The notes beneath the pieces were generated by a model. It did no database searches. It had not been told where the DNA came from and was given only the letters and a program-made list of their open reading frames with translations. Made by a program: the position numbers and the translations under genes. Below, piece after piece: positions 9,232 to 19,791 of a stretch of 21,642 bases of DNA. Numbering within the stretch: the first letter of the stretch is position 1; every line of letters starts with the position of its first letter. Origin of the DNA: Scytalidium lignicola (lineage: Eukaryota; Ascomycota; Leotiomycetes); assembly GCA_002812745.2 (NCBI GenBank), contig NCSJ02000508.1, forward strand, positions 1-21,642, read 5' to 3'.

Positions 9232-9780
9232 GTCTGTTTTTTGAGTTTCTCAGTCCAGTTTCTTGTTTCTTCCCTTTTTATTTAGCATTAATATGCTTCT
9301 ACTTATTATATGAGTGTAGTATTTCAGTAAAACACCAAAATGTGAGTGTTATAATTAGTTAAGCATAATTGACTAAGGCAGNTTTTTAGTAAGACACTAT
9401 TCAGTAAGACATTAGTTTTCTTATACCATTATTTCCATCCTAATTTCAACTTTCTTTATGTACAAATGTAATGTTTTTATATAATCTAATGCACTAAGTG
9501 ATTATGTGTTATGTTTATAAGTCTTATATTATTCTTAAATGCTTAAATTAAGAGTATTACTTATAAGTAAAACTACATTAACTTTCTAGTAAAGAGCTCA
9601 AGATTATAATCCAACTCTTAAATAGTTATAATCTAAGGATAATAAAAGAGTTAAAAGAGTATAAGCCTCAAATTAAGGATTAATGTTAAGTAATTAAGTA
9701 CTTAACTTATTATAATAACTTTTATTACTTACGATTAAAGTATTAGTATAATACTTGTCATTTTTATAAGATAAGGAAAT
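9232..9780. other. Transition into RIP-degraded DNA
   Basis: Composition falls sharply to AT-rich, TpA-dominated sequence. No coding frame is convincing. Near 9380-9415 a phrase resembling AGTAAGACACTATTC / AGTAAGACATTAG is repeated next to an N at 9382. It is probably the edge of a repeat that I cannot identify. Confidence 0.4.
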
Positions 9781-9840
9781 ATATGCTTTTAGTCTATTAA
9801 ATCAAAACTATAGTTTATGAAAAGATTACATTATAAAAAG

Positions 9841-10602
9841 AGGTTAAGCTTTAAACATATTTTACAAGGTATAAGAGAATTGATTATTTTGTAATAATAG
9901 ACGNAAAAAGAGAAAGGAAGAGTATTTAAGTAAACTAATAATTTTATTCTTTTAACATAACTTAAAAAGGAATTATTTAAGAAGTTAAAGAAAGATTACA
10001 AGGATATAAAATATAATTTTAAGGAATAAACTATTATAATCTAAGATATTGAAGATTCAAGGTCAGAAAGAGTATTATAATTATATAACTTGATAAGATT
10101 TTTATATTATATGATTATATTAAAGAATAAGAAGATTTAAAGCTTGTACAAGTTATTATTAAAGAAAGAGTTTAATGTAGATAATGAAAATATTAAAAAT
10201 TTTGATGTTATCTGAATTTTAATTGTAATTAAAGCTGTCTTAAGAGATGTATACTAATTATATAATAATACTTTGTTAGATTAGAAAATAATATAATAAT
10301 AAGTTAATATCTTAAATGAATTTTATACTAAAGCTTTAAGCAAAGTAAATAAGTTTTAGTATTTTAAAAATATATTAACTTTAGTTATGTATTTTATTAT
10401 AATAAAGTAATTGTTAATATACTATTACTAAGTAATATACTATAAAGATAATTATTTTATCTAAGTTAAGTTAAAACAAATGTTGTTTAAAAATATTATT
10501 TAGCTAATTACTTTACAAATCTAAGTTATGAATAAGATTGTAAAAGCTTTAACTCTTGAGGATAAAGAAGAGGTTAAGTTAATTTTTAAGTATATTATTT
10601 AA
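9841..10602 (+). pseudogene. Possible RIP-degraded ORF, unknown protein
   Basis: Frame 1 holds a charged, helix-like reading over about 250 codons (for example LKKELFKKLKKDYKDIKYNF, LLLKKEFNVDNENIKNFDV, NEFYTKALSKVNKF, ALTLEDKEEVKLIFKYI). In a compared 95-codon stretch it has clearly fewer stops than another frame (about 9 against 15), and nearly all are TAA/TAG, the expected products of CAA/CAG under RIP. It could be an interior piece of a mobile-element protein with coiled-coil character. In DNA this AT-rich, chance cannot be excluded, and I recognise no family. Confidence 0.3.
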
Positions 10603-10712
10603 TAACTTTATTTAACCTTGATCTGTTATATTATCAATAGTATACTGTTTAAATTACTTGATTTAAGCTTTTATGTTATGTTAAGTAAGAAAATTTATAG
10701 GAAAAGCCTTCA

Positions 10713-10865
10713 TTAAGATAGATGGTGGTCGCCGACTACATGCCCGAGTTATACCTCTTTTTCCTGCCCCTTCCAGCCCTTTTAGCCTCCTTTACGCCCT
10801 TGTCTGACATGTGTCTAGTATTATGCCTTACTACTACCCCCCTTTATGGAGAGATTACCCTTTAA
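10713..10865. other. GC-richer island in RIP-degraded DNA
   Basis: About 150 bases of near-normal composition (GGTGGTCGCCGACTACATGC, then pyrimidine-rich CCTGCCCCTTCCAGCCC) sit between extremely AT-rich flanks. CpA and TpG dinucleotides survive here, so it escaped the mutation that altered its neighbours, arrived later, or is single-copy. I see no coding frame, terminal inverted repeats or match elsewhere in the window. Confidence 0.6.
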
Positions 10866-11015
10866 ATGTGCTTGTTTAGCTTAGCAAGATTACATTTATT
10901 AACATAAATCCTTGTAAAGCTTTATAATTCTGTTATTATAATGTTTGAACAAGAGAGAGAGAACTGTGAATCTATGCATGGAAAATCTTACAAACGCATT
11001 TTAGTAAGATTCCTT

Positions 11016-11131
11016 TTTATTCTTATTATTATTCCTATTCTTATTCCTATTCTTATTCTTATTCTTATTCTTGTCCTTATTCTTATTCTTTATTCTTTTA
11101 TCCTTATCTTTATTCTTATTCTTATTTTAAT
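11016..11131. repeat. Imperfect TTATTC hexanucleotide microsatellite
   Basis: About 19 imperfect copies of a six-base unit (TTATTC/CTTATT) run with interruptions such as CCTATTC and TTGTCC. An open frame through it (from 10941) is simply the translation of the repeat into Ile/Leu/Pro and is not a gene. Confidence 0.85.
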
Positions 11132-11147
11132 ATGAATATAATTTAGA

Positions 11148-11218
11148 GTTTAAACTTGACCATTTCAGAAATCTCTAATCTGAATTCAAGTATCTCTTAT
11201 TTGAATCCAAGTTTAAAC
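11148..11218. repeat. Inverted repeat enclosing two direct repeats
   Basis: GTTTAAACTTG (11148-11158) is matched by its exact inverse CAAGTTTAAAC (11208-11218). Between them a 21-base phrase beginning ATCTCTAATCTGAATTC is repeated once with three transition-type or A/T differences. It is a 71-bp structure of unknown role and could be the remnant end of a small element. Confidence 0.65.
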
Positions 11219-12463
11219 AGCTTGTTTCTTAAGGTTTTTGAATATATGCCAGAATATCAGTTGTTGTATTGTTATGTCTATAAGTAACTTGTAAGTTAAT
11301 CATAATTTAATTAGTATTTGTCTTGTTATTATCAGTTAACAATTTATGTTTGATAGTCTGTAATTAATTATTGTTAAACCTTAGACTTAGTAGATTTAAA
11401 GGATGATAAATAAGGATTATTATTATTATTACTTGATTATTTGCTAATTATCTCTTTCTTATTAGTATATTTAAATGACTTTAACTGTTAAGATTATTAG
11501 TTTTTAACTATTAATTACAAGTAAATATAATAGTACTTGAATCTTTAATATAACTTGTATAATATAACTTTTTAAAATTATTTTCAAATACTTATAACCT
11601 TATAAGCTTGGTATAAGGATTTACAAGCTAGATATTAGATTGTTAAAGTTTAGTCAAGTTAATATCTAAGTTAAGACTAAAATCTAGATTTTGATCAATA
11701 TTACTAAGCTTTAAAACAATTAAAACAAGATGAAATTAACTAGTTAACTAAGTAAGACTAAGATTATAAAACTTAAAATGTTAAAGTTGAACATAATAAT
11801 ACTACTCTTTGGTTAAAGTATATAAAGTAGTTAGAATAATTCTTAAATTAACTTTTAGACATTATTATAGTTATAGCCAGGTTATTAAAGTTAAGACCTT
11901 GTTAAGACAATGTATTTAAGGTTTAAAAGGCTTAAGTAGTAATAAGCTTAGTCTAAACCAAAATCTAAATCTAGATCTTATTAAATTTACTTGATTAAGT
12001 AAACAATCTTAATTTAAATTTAATTAATTTAACTAATATATATATTAAGTATTTAAACATTGTTTACAAACCTTAAATATTATTTCATTTTAAGTTAAAT
12101 GTTGGATATTTTCTAATAATCTTAGTTAATTTTATTAACATTATCCATTTAAATTGTTAAAGACTTAAAATACCTTAAAATGTTATATTAATCTTTAAAA
12201 GTGATTTTTGGTTTATATTTATTAAGTATAAACCTAGCTTAGATTTATTCAAGTAGATATTTATAACTTGAATTTGTCTAATCAGTAATAAGTTACCTTA
12301 ATTAAGATCTAGGATATCTTTGATTAAAATTAAGAATAAATACAAGATTTAGAATCTGATTTTCTTAAAGATTCTAAGGCTAGTCTTAGAATAGACCTTA
12401 ATGCTTAGTTAAACCTTGATTAAGTTAAATAGATAACAGAATAACTTTTTAAGTTTAATTATT
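11219..12463. other. RIP-degraded AT-rich DNA, no recognised gene
   Basis: The sequence is dominated by TAAG, TTAA and TATA words and has dense stops in the frame I translated. No retroelement motif could be followed. It is probably the remains of another repeat, possibly of the element interrupted by the chromovirus, but nothing here allows a name. Confidence 0.4.
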
Positions 12464-12523
12464 TGTTATGATATCCTAGTTACCACCTTAAGCACTACGT
12501 TTCGCCTATTACACATGACTTCC
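12464..12523. other. Little-mutated flank left of the chromovirus
   Basis: Sixty bases beginning TGTTATGATATCC and including CACTACGTTTCGCCTATTAC keep normal C/G content although the DNA to the left is heavily AT-rich. They are not part of the LTR, because the 3' LTR has no counterpart upstream of its own TGTTAAGG start. They may be a fragment of another LTR or insertion. Confidence 0.45.
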
Positions 12524-12790
12524 TATCAGGGCCTTAGTGCACTAATCACGTGAAGGGGGGAAAAGGATAGTAGTCTGAGTCCTAGCCGCTCCTTAGCTGC
12601 TGACTCCCATCTATAAAGAGGGGGGTTTCCCCTTCTTTTTGACAAGAGTCAGAGATCAATCTTGTAATTTTAGAAGAGTACCAAGTTTTAGAGCGAATCT
12701 ACACTTAACCAACTGTTATCTCATTGCTAGTCTCCTATTATGTTTCAGCCTCCTGGTCTCTTTTCACTTTACATACGGATACCCTTGATA
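12524..12790 (+). repeat. 5' LTR of the chromovirus (267 bp)
   Basis: It begins TATCAGGG (ancestrally TGTCAGGG, as the 3' copy's TGTTAAGG shows) and ends CCCTTGATA (ancestrally ending CA). A TATAAA box lies at 12612-12617, followed by GGGG-TTT-CCCC. It keeps about half G+C in its best part (31 of 60 bases in 12541-12600, hand count), much more than its partner. Confidence 0.88.
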
Positions 12791-12840
12791 TATTGATCTT
12801 TCTCTCCTAACAAAAGGCATATGGACCATTGAGAATCAGG

Positions 12841-14040
12841 ATGGTTAAGACTTGTTAAACTCAAGCTTCACAACAAGGAGAAGCAAAAGAGTCGCAGTTC
12901 CCCTTTACTAGCTTAACAACATTACAATAAGAGGAGTTACCATTGCTTAATCCACCTTTGCCTTCTCCTTCAGTATCCATTTCAAGGAGTTTTGTTTTGT
13001 TGTTGGAGGAAGAGTTAGACAGGAGAATTGTAGCTAAGCAGCAACAAGACTACCTTGAAAAGAAGAGAACTTACTTACAAGCTCTTAAGAGGAGAGAAGC
13101 TCCTATTTATGATTTTGCATAGGATACACTAGTTACTAGGACAAATTACTATGCTGAACCTTACTAACAACCTAGTAATAAGATTTAAAGGAAATTATAA
13201 CTTCTTGCCTTGAAATATAAGGGGACTAATTAGAATGAACTTTATACTTTCCTCTTTGAATTATATTCCTAATTTGCTATGATCTAAGAATTGAACACTG
13301 AACTTCAAAGAGTTATGTACATTGATAATGCACTAGAAGGCATCATCAAAAGATGTTAGATTACTTATGTTATAAACATTTGGCAGAATTATTATAACTA
13401 TATTTGTTAGGACAAAATGAAGGAATTCTTGAAGAGTAACATCTTAGATAGCCTTACCTATATCTTTGAAGTTGTTATGAAGTTGTATTATCTTGAACAA
13501 AAACTAAACCAGAAATTCAATTCTTTCTTAGACAATTATAAGAATATTAAGTTGAAATTACTAGAGTACTTACCTGAGGGGTATTAAGTGTGTAACCTCT
13601 TGGACAAACTTCAACTAGAGTTGAGAAAGCAAATTATGTCTTAGGGCATACTAACCATTAGGACAAAGCTGATCAGTGTAGTATGAAAGGCTAAAACGTT
13701 GATTACAACTCAGGGAAGAGGTATTATAACAAGAGGTGTAGTTATAACCAATCAACTAGGAAACTAAGCTGGACAAATAAATCAGACAAATAAGACTTCA
13801 AGTATGTTTTAAGCAAACCAAACTCCTTTAACACAAAAAGCAACAACTGTCAATGCTGTCCTTCTTAACAACTAACCAACAACAAAGAGAGGAGAAGTTG
13901 TTAGACTACTACTTTCTAAGGTTCAATACTATCAGTATAAGAAATTAAGCTATTATGCTAGTAGTTGCCCTCAAACATCTGATGTGAATATTATACTATT
14001 AAGTAGGAGAGTAATAATTGTTTAATAAGAAGACAAACAC
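12841..14040 (+). other. gag: Gag region with ruined zinc knuckle
   Basis: Gag packages the element RNA into particles. Frame 1 reads VSISRSFVLLLEEELDRRIV, AKQQQDYLEKKRTYLQALKR, FNSFLDNYKNIKLKLLEYLP and later Gln/Asn/Thr-rich sequence. The C-terminal knuckle (13927-13968) keeps CX2CX4HX4C spacing, but the first two Cys and the His all read Tyr (TAC, TAT, TAT) and only the last Cys (TGC) survives. Each change is a single TpG-to-TpA or CpA-to-TpA step. The frame has few stops compared with pol. Confidence 0.82.
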
Positions 14041-14460
14041 CTTTTAAGATGGCTAAAAGTAAAAGTTTCTCTTTAACTTAAAAGGAAATGAGTAATAAGG
14101 ACAGCCTTATTAGATACAAGGTCAGATTTGAATATTATACATTATTGTCTCTTGTCAGACAAAGTAATAAAGGAGGTTAGCTAATGCTTAACAGTAGAAC
14201 AGCTTTACAGACAAAACATTCCTACTTATAAAACTCTGGATATTGTAACTTGCATTATTAATAGCTAAAGACTTAAGAGGATAAAGTGTTATAACTTCAT
14301 AATAGTTGAGTCTAATGGATATGAAATTGTATTAGGAAAGTTATAGCATAATAATATAAAGCTATAAGTTATCTATTACAAAGAAGACACTTAAGTATTT
14401 CCTCTTTAAGAGTAGTACTTATCACTGATTATTATAAAAAGATAACTTTGAAAAGTTAGC
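14041..14460 (+). other. Aspartic protease region
   Basis: Frame 1 contains ALLDTRSDLNII-type sequence at about 14104-14139. The catalytic DTG(S) loop keeps Asp (14113) and Thr, but Gly is Arg (AGG, one G-to-A step). A second hydrophobic segment, IVLGK, follows at about 14320-14340. This would release Gag and Pol proteins from the precursor. Confidence 0.7.
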
Positions 14461-14559
14461 TATGTAACTAAGTATACTGTGGTTTTGGTTAGAACAATCC
14501 TTACTTCCTTAGATATGCAAGAGGATACTAGCAAGGAAGTTAGTAAAATGTAACCTGTT

Positions 14560-15830
14560 ATATTATCAGAATATAATGATTATTTAAATGTCTTTAATAC
14601 AGACTTAGCTAGAATTTTGCCCTCTTATACTTCTTTAGAGTATTATATCAACCTAGAAGAAGGACAAACTCTACCTTAAGGACTTATTTATACCTTAACT
14701 AAAGATGAGCTTGTAATACTTTATGATTACTTAGAAGCTGTTACACAGAAGGGATGAATCCAACCCTTGATCAGTCTAGCAAGAGCTCTTATATTGTTTG
14801 TACCCAAGCTAGAAAGCAAGTTGCAACTTTATGTTGATTACTGAGGATTAAACAAGATTACTAAGAAAAACCATATTATATTACCCTTAATTTCAGAAAT
14901 CATTAGTCAATTATCTAAGGCTAGATACTTTACTAAGTTGGATTTGAAAGATGCTTACCACCAGATATGTATTTATAAAGGAGATAAGTAGAAGATGGTG
15001 TTTAAAACTAAGTATAGACACTTTGAATATCTTATCATGCTATTTGGACTTTTGAATGTACTAGTTACCTTTTAAACATATATCAACCAAGCATTAACAA
15101 GTTTAGTCAATATCATTTGCATTGTATATCTTGATAATATTTTAATTTACATAGAGGACAAAAAGTCACATGTGCAAACTGTTTATAATGTACTAATTAG
15201 GTTATAACAATAAGGCCTTTATATAAACCTGGAGAAATGTACATTCTATTCTCAAACAGTTACCTTTTTAGGCTTTGTAATTACCTTTGAAAGCATGAGC
15301 ATAAAGAAAGAACATATTATAACTATTGTTAAATAGTTAAAACTTAGAAGTATAAAAGATATATAGATCTTTCTTAGCTTTACTAGGTTTTATTATTAGT
15401 TTATCAAAGGTTATTCAAAGGTTATTACATTATTAACAGATATGCTGAAGAAAGGACACTTGTTAACTTTTCAACTAACTCTTTTACAACAAGAAGTATT
15501 TATAAAGATATGTGTCTTGTTTACAACTACTCTACTATTGTATCATTATAACTTGAAGCTACTTACTAGGTTAAAGACAAATGCTTTGGATTTTACAATT
15601 AACATAATTATAACCTAATTGTAAGAAAGGTATTAATATTTTGTTGTATACATGTTAAAGAAGTTAAAAGAGGTTAAGTTATATTATAATATTTTAGATG
15701 TTAAGTTGTTAGTTATTATAAAAGCTTTCAAGATATAAAGATATTACTTATTGTATATATAATACCTTGTTAAAGTTTTGACTAACTACTTAAATTATCA
15801 TTACCTTGCTTTTAAGTTGTAGTTGAACAG
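14560..15830 (+). other. Reverse transcriptase and RNase H region
   Basis: Frame 1 shows the classic Ty3/gypsy order: EYNDYLNVFNT, then YVDYxGLNKITKKNHIILPL, ARYFTKLDLKDAYHQI (catalytic Asp 14941 kept), MLFGLLNV, and the active-site box YLDNILIY at about 15127-15150. The box has lost its second Asp (15136, Asp to Asn), which abolishes polymerase metal binding. RNase H begins with TNALDFTIN, in which the catalytic first Asp is Asn (15580), and continues through YYNILDVKLLVIIKAF. TAG/TAA stops replace Gln or Trp codons. Confidence 0.88.
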
Positions 15831-16439
15831 TAAGTAAGCTTATTGATTATAAGAATTGTTTAAATATGATTTTAAGATTAAGTATAAACTAAGTTCTTAG
15901 AACTTTGTTAATAAGTTGTTATAGAAGTTTGATTTATAAGATACAATTAATATTGTAATAGTATATTAAGAGTTGTTGTTAAGTTTTCTTAATAAGTTCT
16001 TACAAACACTGAATATAAGTAATAAAGAACTTGTAAGCTTGTTAAGTTAAGGTCTTGTTAATTAGTCAAAGGAAGTAAATTCCTTAACAATCGAATTTGT
16101 TTTACTAGATAATCAAAACCTTATTAGTCAGTTATAAGAGTTTAACAACTTTATGATAACTGAACTTGAAAATGCTTAAAATATTATGTCTTTTCAGGAT
16201 AATACTATTATTAAAGTTATAAGTCATAAATTGTATATTCTTTTAACATAAGTTAAAAGAGCTGAAGTTGTAATAATATTAGAAGACTTGTTACTTAACT
16301 TTACAAATGTTATTTATAAAGTATAGCAAAAGGACATTTTTGTTATCAACGAAGAATAAAAGTAACAATGTAATAAACAATTTATTATTAAAGTCTTAAG
16401 GTATAACCTTTAAGTATTAAGAGATAATAAGCTTTTAAG

Positions 16440-17570
16440 GTATTAAAAATATATTTACATCCTTGATAATTACTTATTAAAGATTAAATTGTTAAATGCT
16501 TTTTATAATACTCTTATTAGCAAACATCTAAGTATTATTAAAGTTTTGAAATAGTTAACTAATTATTATCATTAAAATAGTTTATAAAAAGACATTAAGA
16601 AGTATATTTTTACTTATGCTATTTACTAGAGAATCAAGCTAAGATATTATCTACCTTATAATAAGTTAATACCTTTGTTAATATTAACTAGACTTTTTAA
16701 AGAAATCTTAATAGATTTTATAATTAAATTATTACCTTTTACTTTCTTTAAAAGTAAAGAATATAATATTATTTTAGTAATAATTTACAAGTTCACTAAG
16801 TACTTAATTTATATCCTTATTATTAAGTATATTAATATTGATAAAGTTGTTAAGTTATTATTATATTATATTATCTAATTATTTAGTCTATTTAAGAGTA
16901 TAATATCTAATCAAGATACTTAATTCAAGAGTAAGTTCTGAGTATCNTTTTTATTATTACTTAGTAATAAAGAGGCAAATGAATATTATATAACATCCTT
17001 AAATTAACAGCTAAACTAAATATCAAAACTAAAACTTAGAATATTACTTATAAGTTTATTATTCTTTTACTTAAGATGATTAAATAATTAAGTTATACTT
17101 AACAAAGTATATTTACAATATCTTATAACATTTTATTATACAAACATTTCTTATAAAGGCCTTTATAAGATATAAACTATAAGGACTAGTAAAGTTAAGG
17201 CTAACTAATAAAGAGTTTCCTTTTAAAGTATTAACAATAACTAAGAGAGTTAAAGAATTATAAGAGAGTTATAACAAGATTACAAGTTTACTTCAATATA
17301 CTTAAAAACTTTATAAGAAATAATATAACTAATATTAAGTACTAAAGTCTTTTAACTTTAAAGACTAAATGTTAATCTTTATTACTTATATCAAGTAATG
17401 ATAACCTTATTATAAGTTTACTAATAAATACTTAAAGCCTTAGAAAATAACAAAGGTAATAAGAGATTATAACCTTGTTTATAAGTTAAATATGTTAAAG
17501 TAAATTTACATTTACCTTGTTTTCCTTATCTTTATCCTTAAGTTATACAAGAAGTAAGAGAATAACAACT
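16440..17570 (+). other. Integrase with GPY/F-type module
   Basis: The HHCC zinc domain is broken: first His to Tyr (16504), His kept (16525), both Cys to Tyr (16615, 16624). In the DDE core the first Asp survives (ILIDFI, Asp 16714), the second is Asn (16909), and the Glu position reads Lys (17018). The frame moves from 1 to 2 at the N in a T run at 16947. Frame 2 then gives LEYYL, RVKELxESYNKITSLLQYT and a C-terminal YNLVYKLNM...ILKLY stretch that fits the GPY/F-type module before the chromodomain. Confidence 0.82.
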
Positions 17571-17589
17571 TAAAACTAGAAGAGATAAG

Positions 17590-17815
17590 TATTATCAACT
17601 TAAATAATAAATATAAAGTAAAAGTAATCTTAGATTATAAATGATAAAGAAGAATTTTCAAATACCTTATTAACTAGAAAGGATATACTAACAAAGAAGA
17701 TTCTTGAAAATTATAAGAAAATATTAATAATAGTAAAATACTAAAAGAGTATAATGAGAAACATAACTTAAATCTAAGTAACCTTAAAGTTAAAAAAAAA
17801 ACAAGGAAGAATTAA
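17590..17815 (+). other. Chromodomain at the end of Pol
   Basis: Frame 2 reads KYKVKVILDYK, two stops, RRIFKYLIN, stop, KGYTNKEDS, stop, then ENINNSKILKEYNEKHN. The spacing of the ILD-YK, FKYL-KGY, EDSxE and EN-KE-EYxEKH elements is that of a chromovirus chromodomain, which binds histone marks and directs insertion into heterochromatin. The frame then becomes Lys-rich and ends at TAA 17813. Confidence 0.8.
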
Positions 17816-19775
17816 AAGGTTTACAACTATCTTATAATAAGGATAATTAATATACTTTAAGTAATTTTTCATAAAATATAATATAGAACATAATTATAAG
17901 AAAGAAAACATTATAAGATAATAGTTTAAATTTATTTAAAATATATTTAACTAAGAACTTAATATTAACTTAATACTAACTAAGTAGAAGACTAACTTTA
18001 GCCTTGTAAGGTAAGTAAAAAGAGAAATTAGACACTTAAGTTCTAACCTTATGAAGGATAAGTAAGAGAAGAGTAAAAGTTATACCTTGTTATTATTATT
18101 ATTATCTTTATTATTGTCTTCATTATTAAAAAGCTCTTTTACCTTAAAATGTTATCTTTTAATTAACACTTACTTAATAATAATTATATAAATAACTTAT
18201 TACTTTATTATAATCTGTATAAAGACCTTTTACTTCTTTAAAAAGACTTATTATATCCTTAAACACNTTTTTTCAATAAACAACTTAATAACTTTAATGT
18301 TAGGATACTTTTTTCTTTCTACTTGATTAACTCTTCTTGTTTAAGTTCTTAAAGATATAAAGAAAGTATACTTTTAAAGTTCTTAATGAATTGAAGGCTT
18401 TTTAAAACAATTACTTATGTTACTTTAACATTATCCTAATACTAAGTTAATAAGAGTTTAGTATTAATAATAACTATTATATTAAAACTTATGTTAAGAA
18501 TGTTATTATACATAATAATAATAATACAAAGTATTTTACTTTATACCTTTAACAAACTAGTTGATTAACAAGAGGTTAATAAGTAATTAGCTATCAATTT
18601 ACAAGAGTAAACAAAGAAGAAAGGATATACTTACTAGAAAACAAGCCTTATTATTCTGCTTATAATATGAACATTTTGAAGATTAGCCTACAAAGCATTA
18701 GTTAAGTAATTATATAACAACAACAAAGTAATTACATAACAATAATCATAACTTACTAATATTATTTGTATATTGTTATAAAAGATTAACTTTCTATTTA
18801 AATAAGTTATAAAGACATTGTTAACATAATACTTCCTTATCAGTAAGGATAAAAGGTTTAAAGTTTATTAATACTATCTTCACTACTTAGTAAAGCAAGT
18901 TAAATTGAAGAATTAAGAAAGAGTATAATAAAGAGTAAGTTATAACTTAGTAAAAGACAATTCTACTGTATAATTCTTAGAGAAAAGAAGTAATAACTGA
19001 ACAAAGGTGAAGGTAGGAAAACAAGCTGAATTGAAGAATCAAGAAAGAGTATAATAAAGAATAAGTTATAACTTAACAAGAGATAATTTTACTTTGAGAA
19101 TCTTGATAAATAAAGGTAAGAGAAAAAGAAGTATAATNAAAAAGAAGAATAACAAGAAAGTTATAACCTAATAAAAGTAATGTTAATNAAAAAGCTATAA
19201 GAATATAATAGATCTCTTTAAAAAGAAAGATAATACTAATAATCATTAGTTAATACTTGGAAAAAAGAAGTAAAATCAAAGAAGAGAACACTTATTTAAA
19301 TGAATATATACAATAGCCTAAGGCTTAGAGAATATTATTATTAAGGCTTTTTTTAATAAATATATTTAGTATAATAAAATTATATTAAAAAANTAAGAGT
19401 AATAATATCCTTATTATAAGGNTTNGTAATTNTTNACAATTACTTAANTTATAAGCAAGTTATAATCTAAAAAGGAAGTTTNTAATAAGAGTAAGATNTT
19501 CNACTATTAACNTTATTATAACTTNTAATGTTAAATTGAAAGAATAAAGAAAGATTATTAAAGCTTAATAAGAAGTTTGTTAAAACTTTATTATAAGGTT
19601 AATATTAAGAGATGTTTTGTATTTGTTAAAATAATAAACATATTAAAGCATTAAGTTTAAGAGTATTAAATTTAGTACTCTTTGTTTAAAGTCTAATTGT
19701 AAAATAAGAAAGTACTATATTCTATTATTATATTTTAATAAATAGTATAATAATAACTTCTAAGGACAAGAGCTT
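17816..19775. other. Unexplained 2-kb segment between pol and the 3' LTR
   Basis: It is very AT-rich and has no clear + strand frame. On the - strand between about 18560 and 18000 one frame gives charged, Asn/Asp/Lys-rich stretches (such as FNNEDNNKDNNNNNKV) with stops mostly TAA, which could be a decayed antisense ORF, but chance is a fair alternative. A (TTA)n run lies near 18090-18125 and short tandem phrases at 18703-18750. The larger direct repeats are listed separately. It may be a long 3' untranslated region, an extra gene, or a nested insertion. Confidence 0.35.
18893..19093. repeat. Pair of about 75-bp direct repeats, about 126-bp offset
   Basis: Copy A (18893-18967) and copy B (19019-19093) share a core of GAAGAAT(T/C)AAGAAAGAG, ATAATAAAGA and AAGTTATAACTTA. 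The differences I read are mostly transitions of the RIP type. A third, shorter and weaker copy may lie at 19144-19185. A tandem array is a known trigger for RIP. Confidence 0.7.
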
Positions 19776-19788
19776 AAAAAGAAGAAGA
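19776..19788 (+). promoter_or_regulatory. Polypurine tract of the chromovirus
   Basis: AAAAAGAAGAAGA lies three bases before the 3' LTR start. This is the normal site and composition of the plus-strand DNA primer of LTR retrotransposons. Confidence 0.75.
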
Positions 19789-19791
19789 TAT

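Larger units (their letters stand above)
12841..17815 (+). pseudogene. gag-pol: Chromovirus gag-pol polyprotein, degraded
   Basis: An ATG at 12841 opens frame 1, which reads as one Gag-Pol without a programmed frameshift, as in several fungal elements. It stays in frame 1 to the N at 16947, then continues in frame 2 to a TAA at 17813, about 1,650 codons. In-frame stops are mainly TAA/TAG at Gln-like sites plus TGA at Trp/Arg-like sites. Damage rises from 5' to 3'. The separate domain entries give residues. An apparently open piece at 16675-16878 is only the integrase core where stops happen to be absent, not an independent gene. Confidence 0.88.

Noticed and set aside
10941..11135. Open frame of 64 codons on the + strand
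   Set aside because: It is mostly the translation of the TTATTC microsatellite (Ile/Leu/Pro runs) and not a gene.
12464..12812. First reading of the 5' LTR as TGTTATG...CCTAACA
   Set aside because: The 3' copy shows homology only over 12524-12790, and both copies then have the same 267-bp length, so these wider ends were dropped.
16675..16878. Apparently separate 67-codon gene
   Set aside because: It is the integrase core of the degraded gag-pol frame, bounded only by RIP-type stops.
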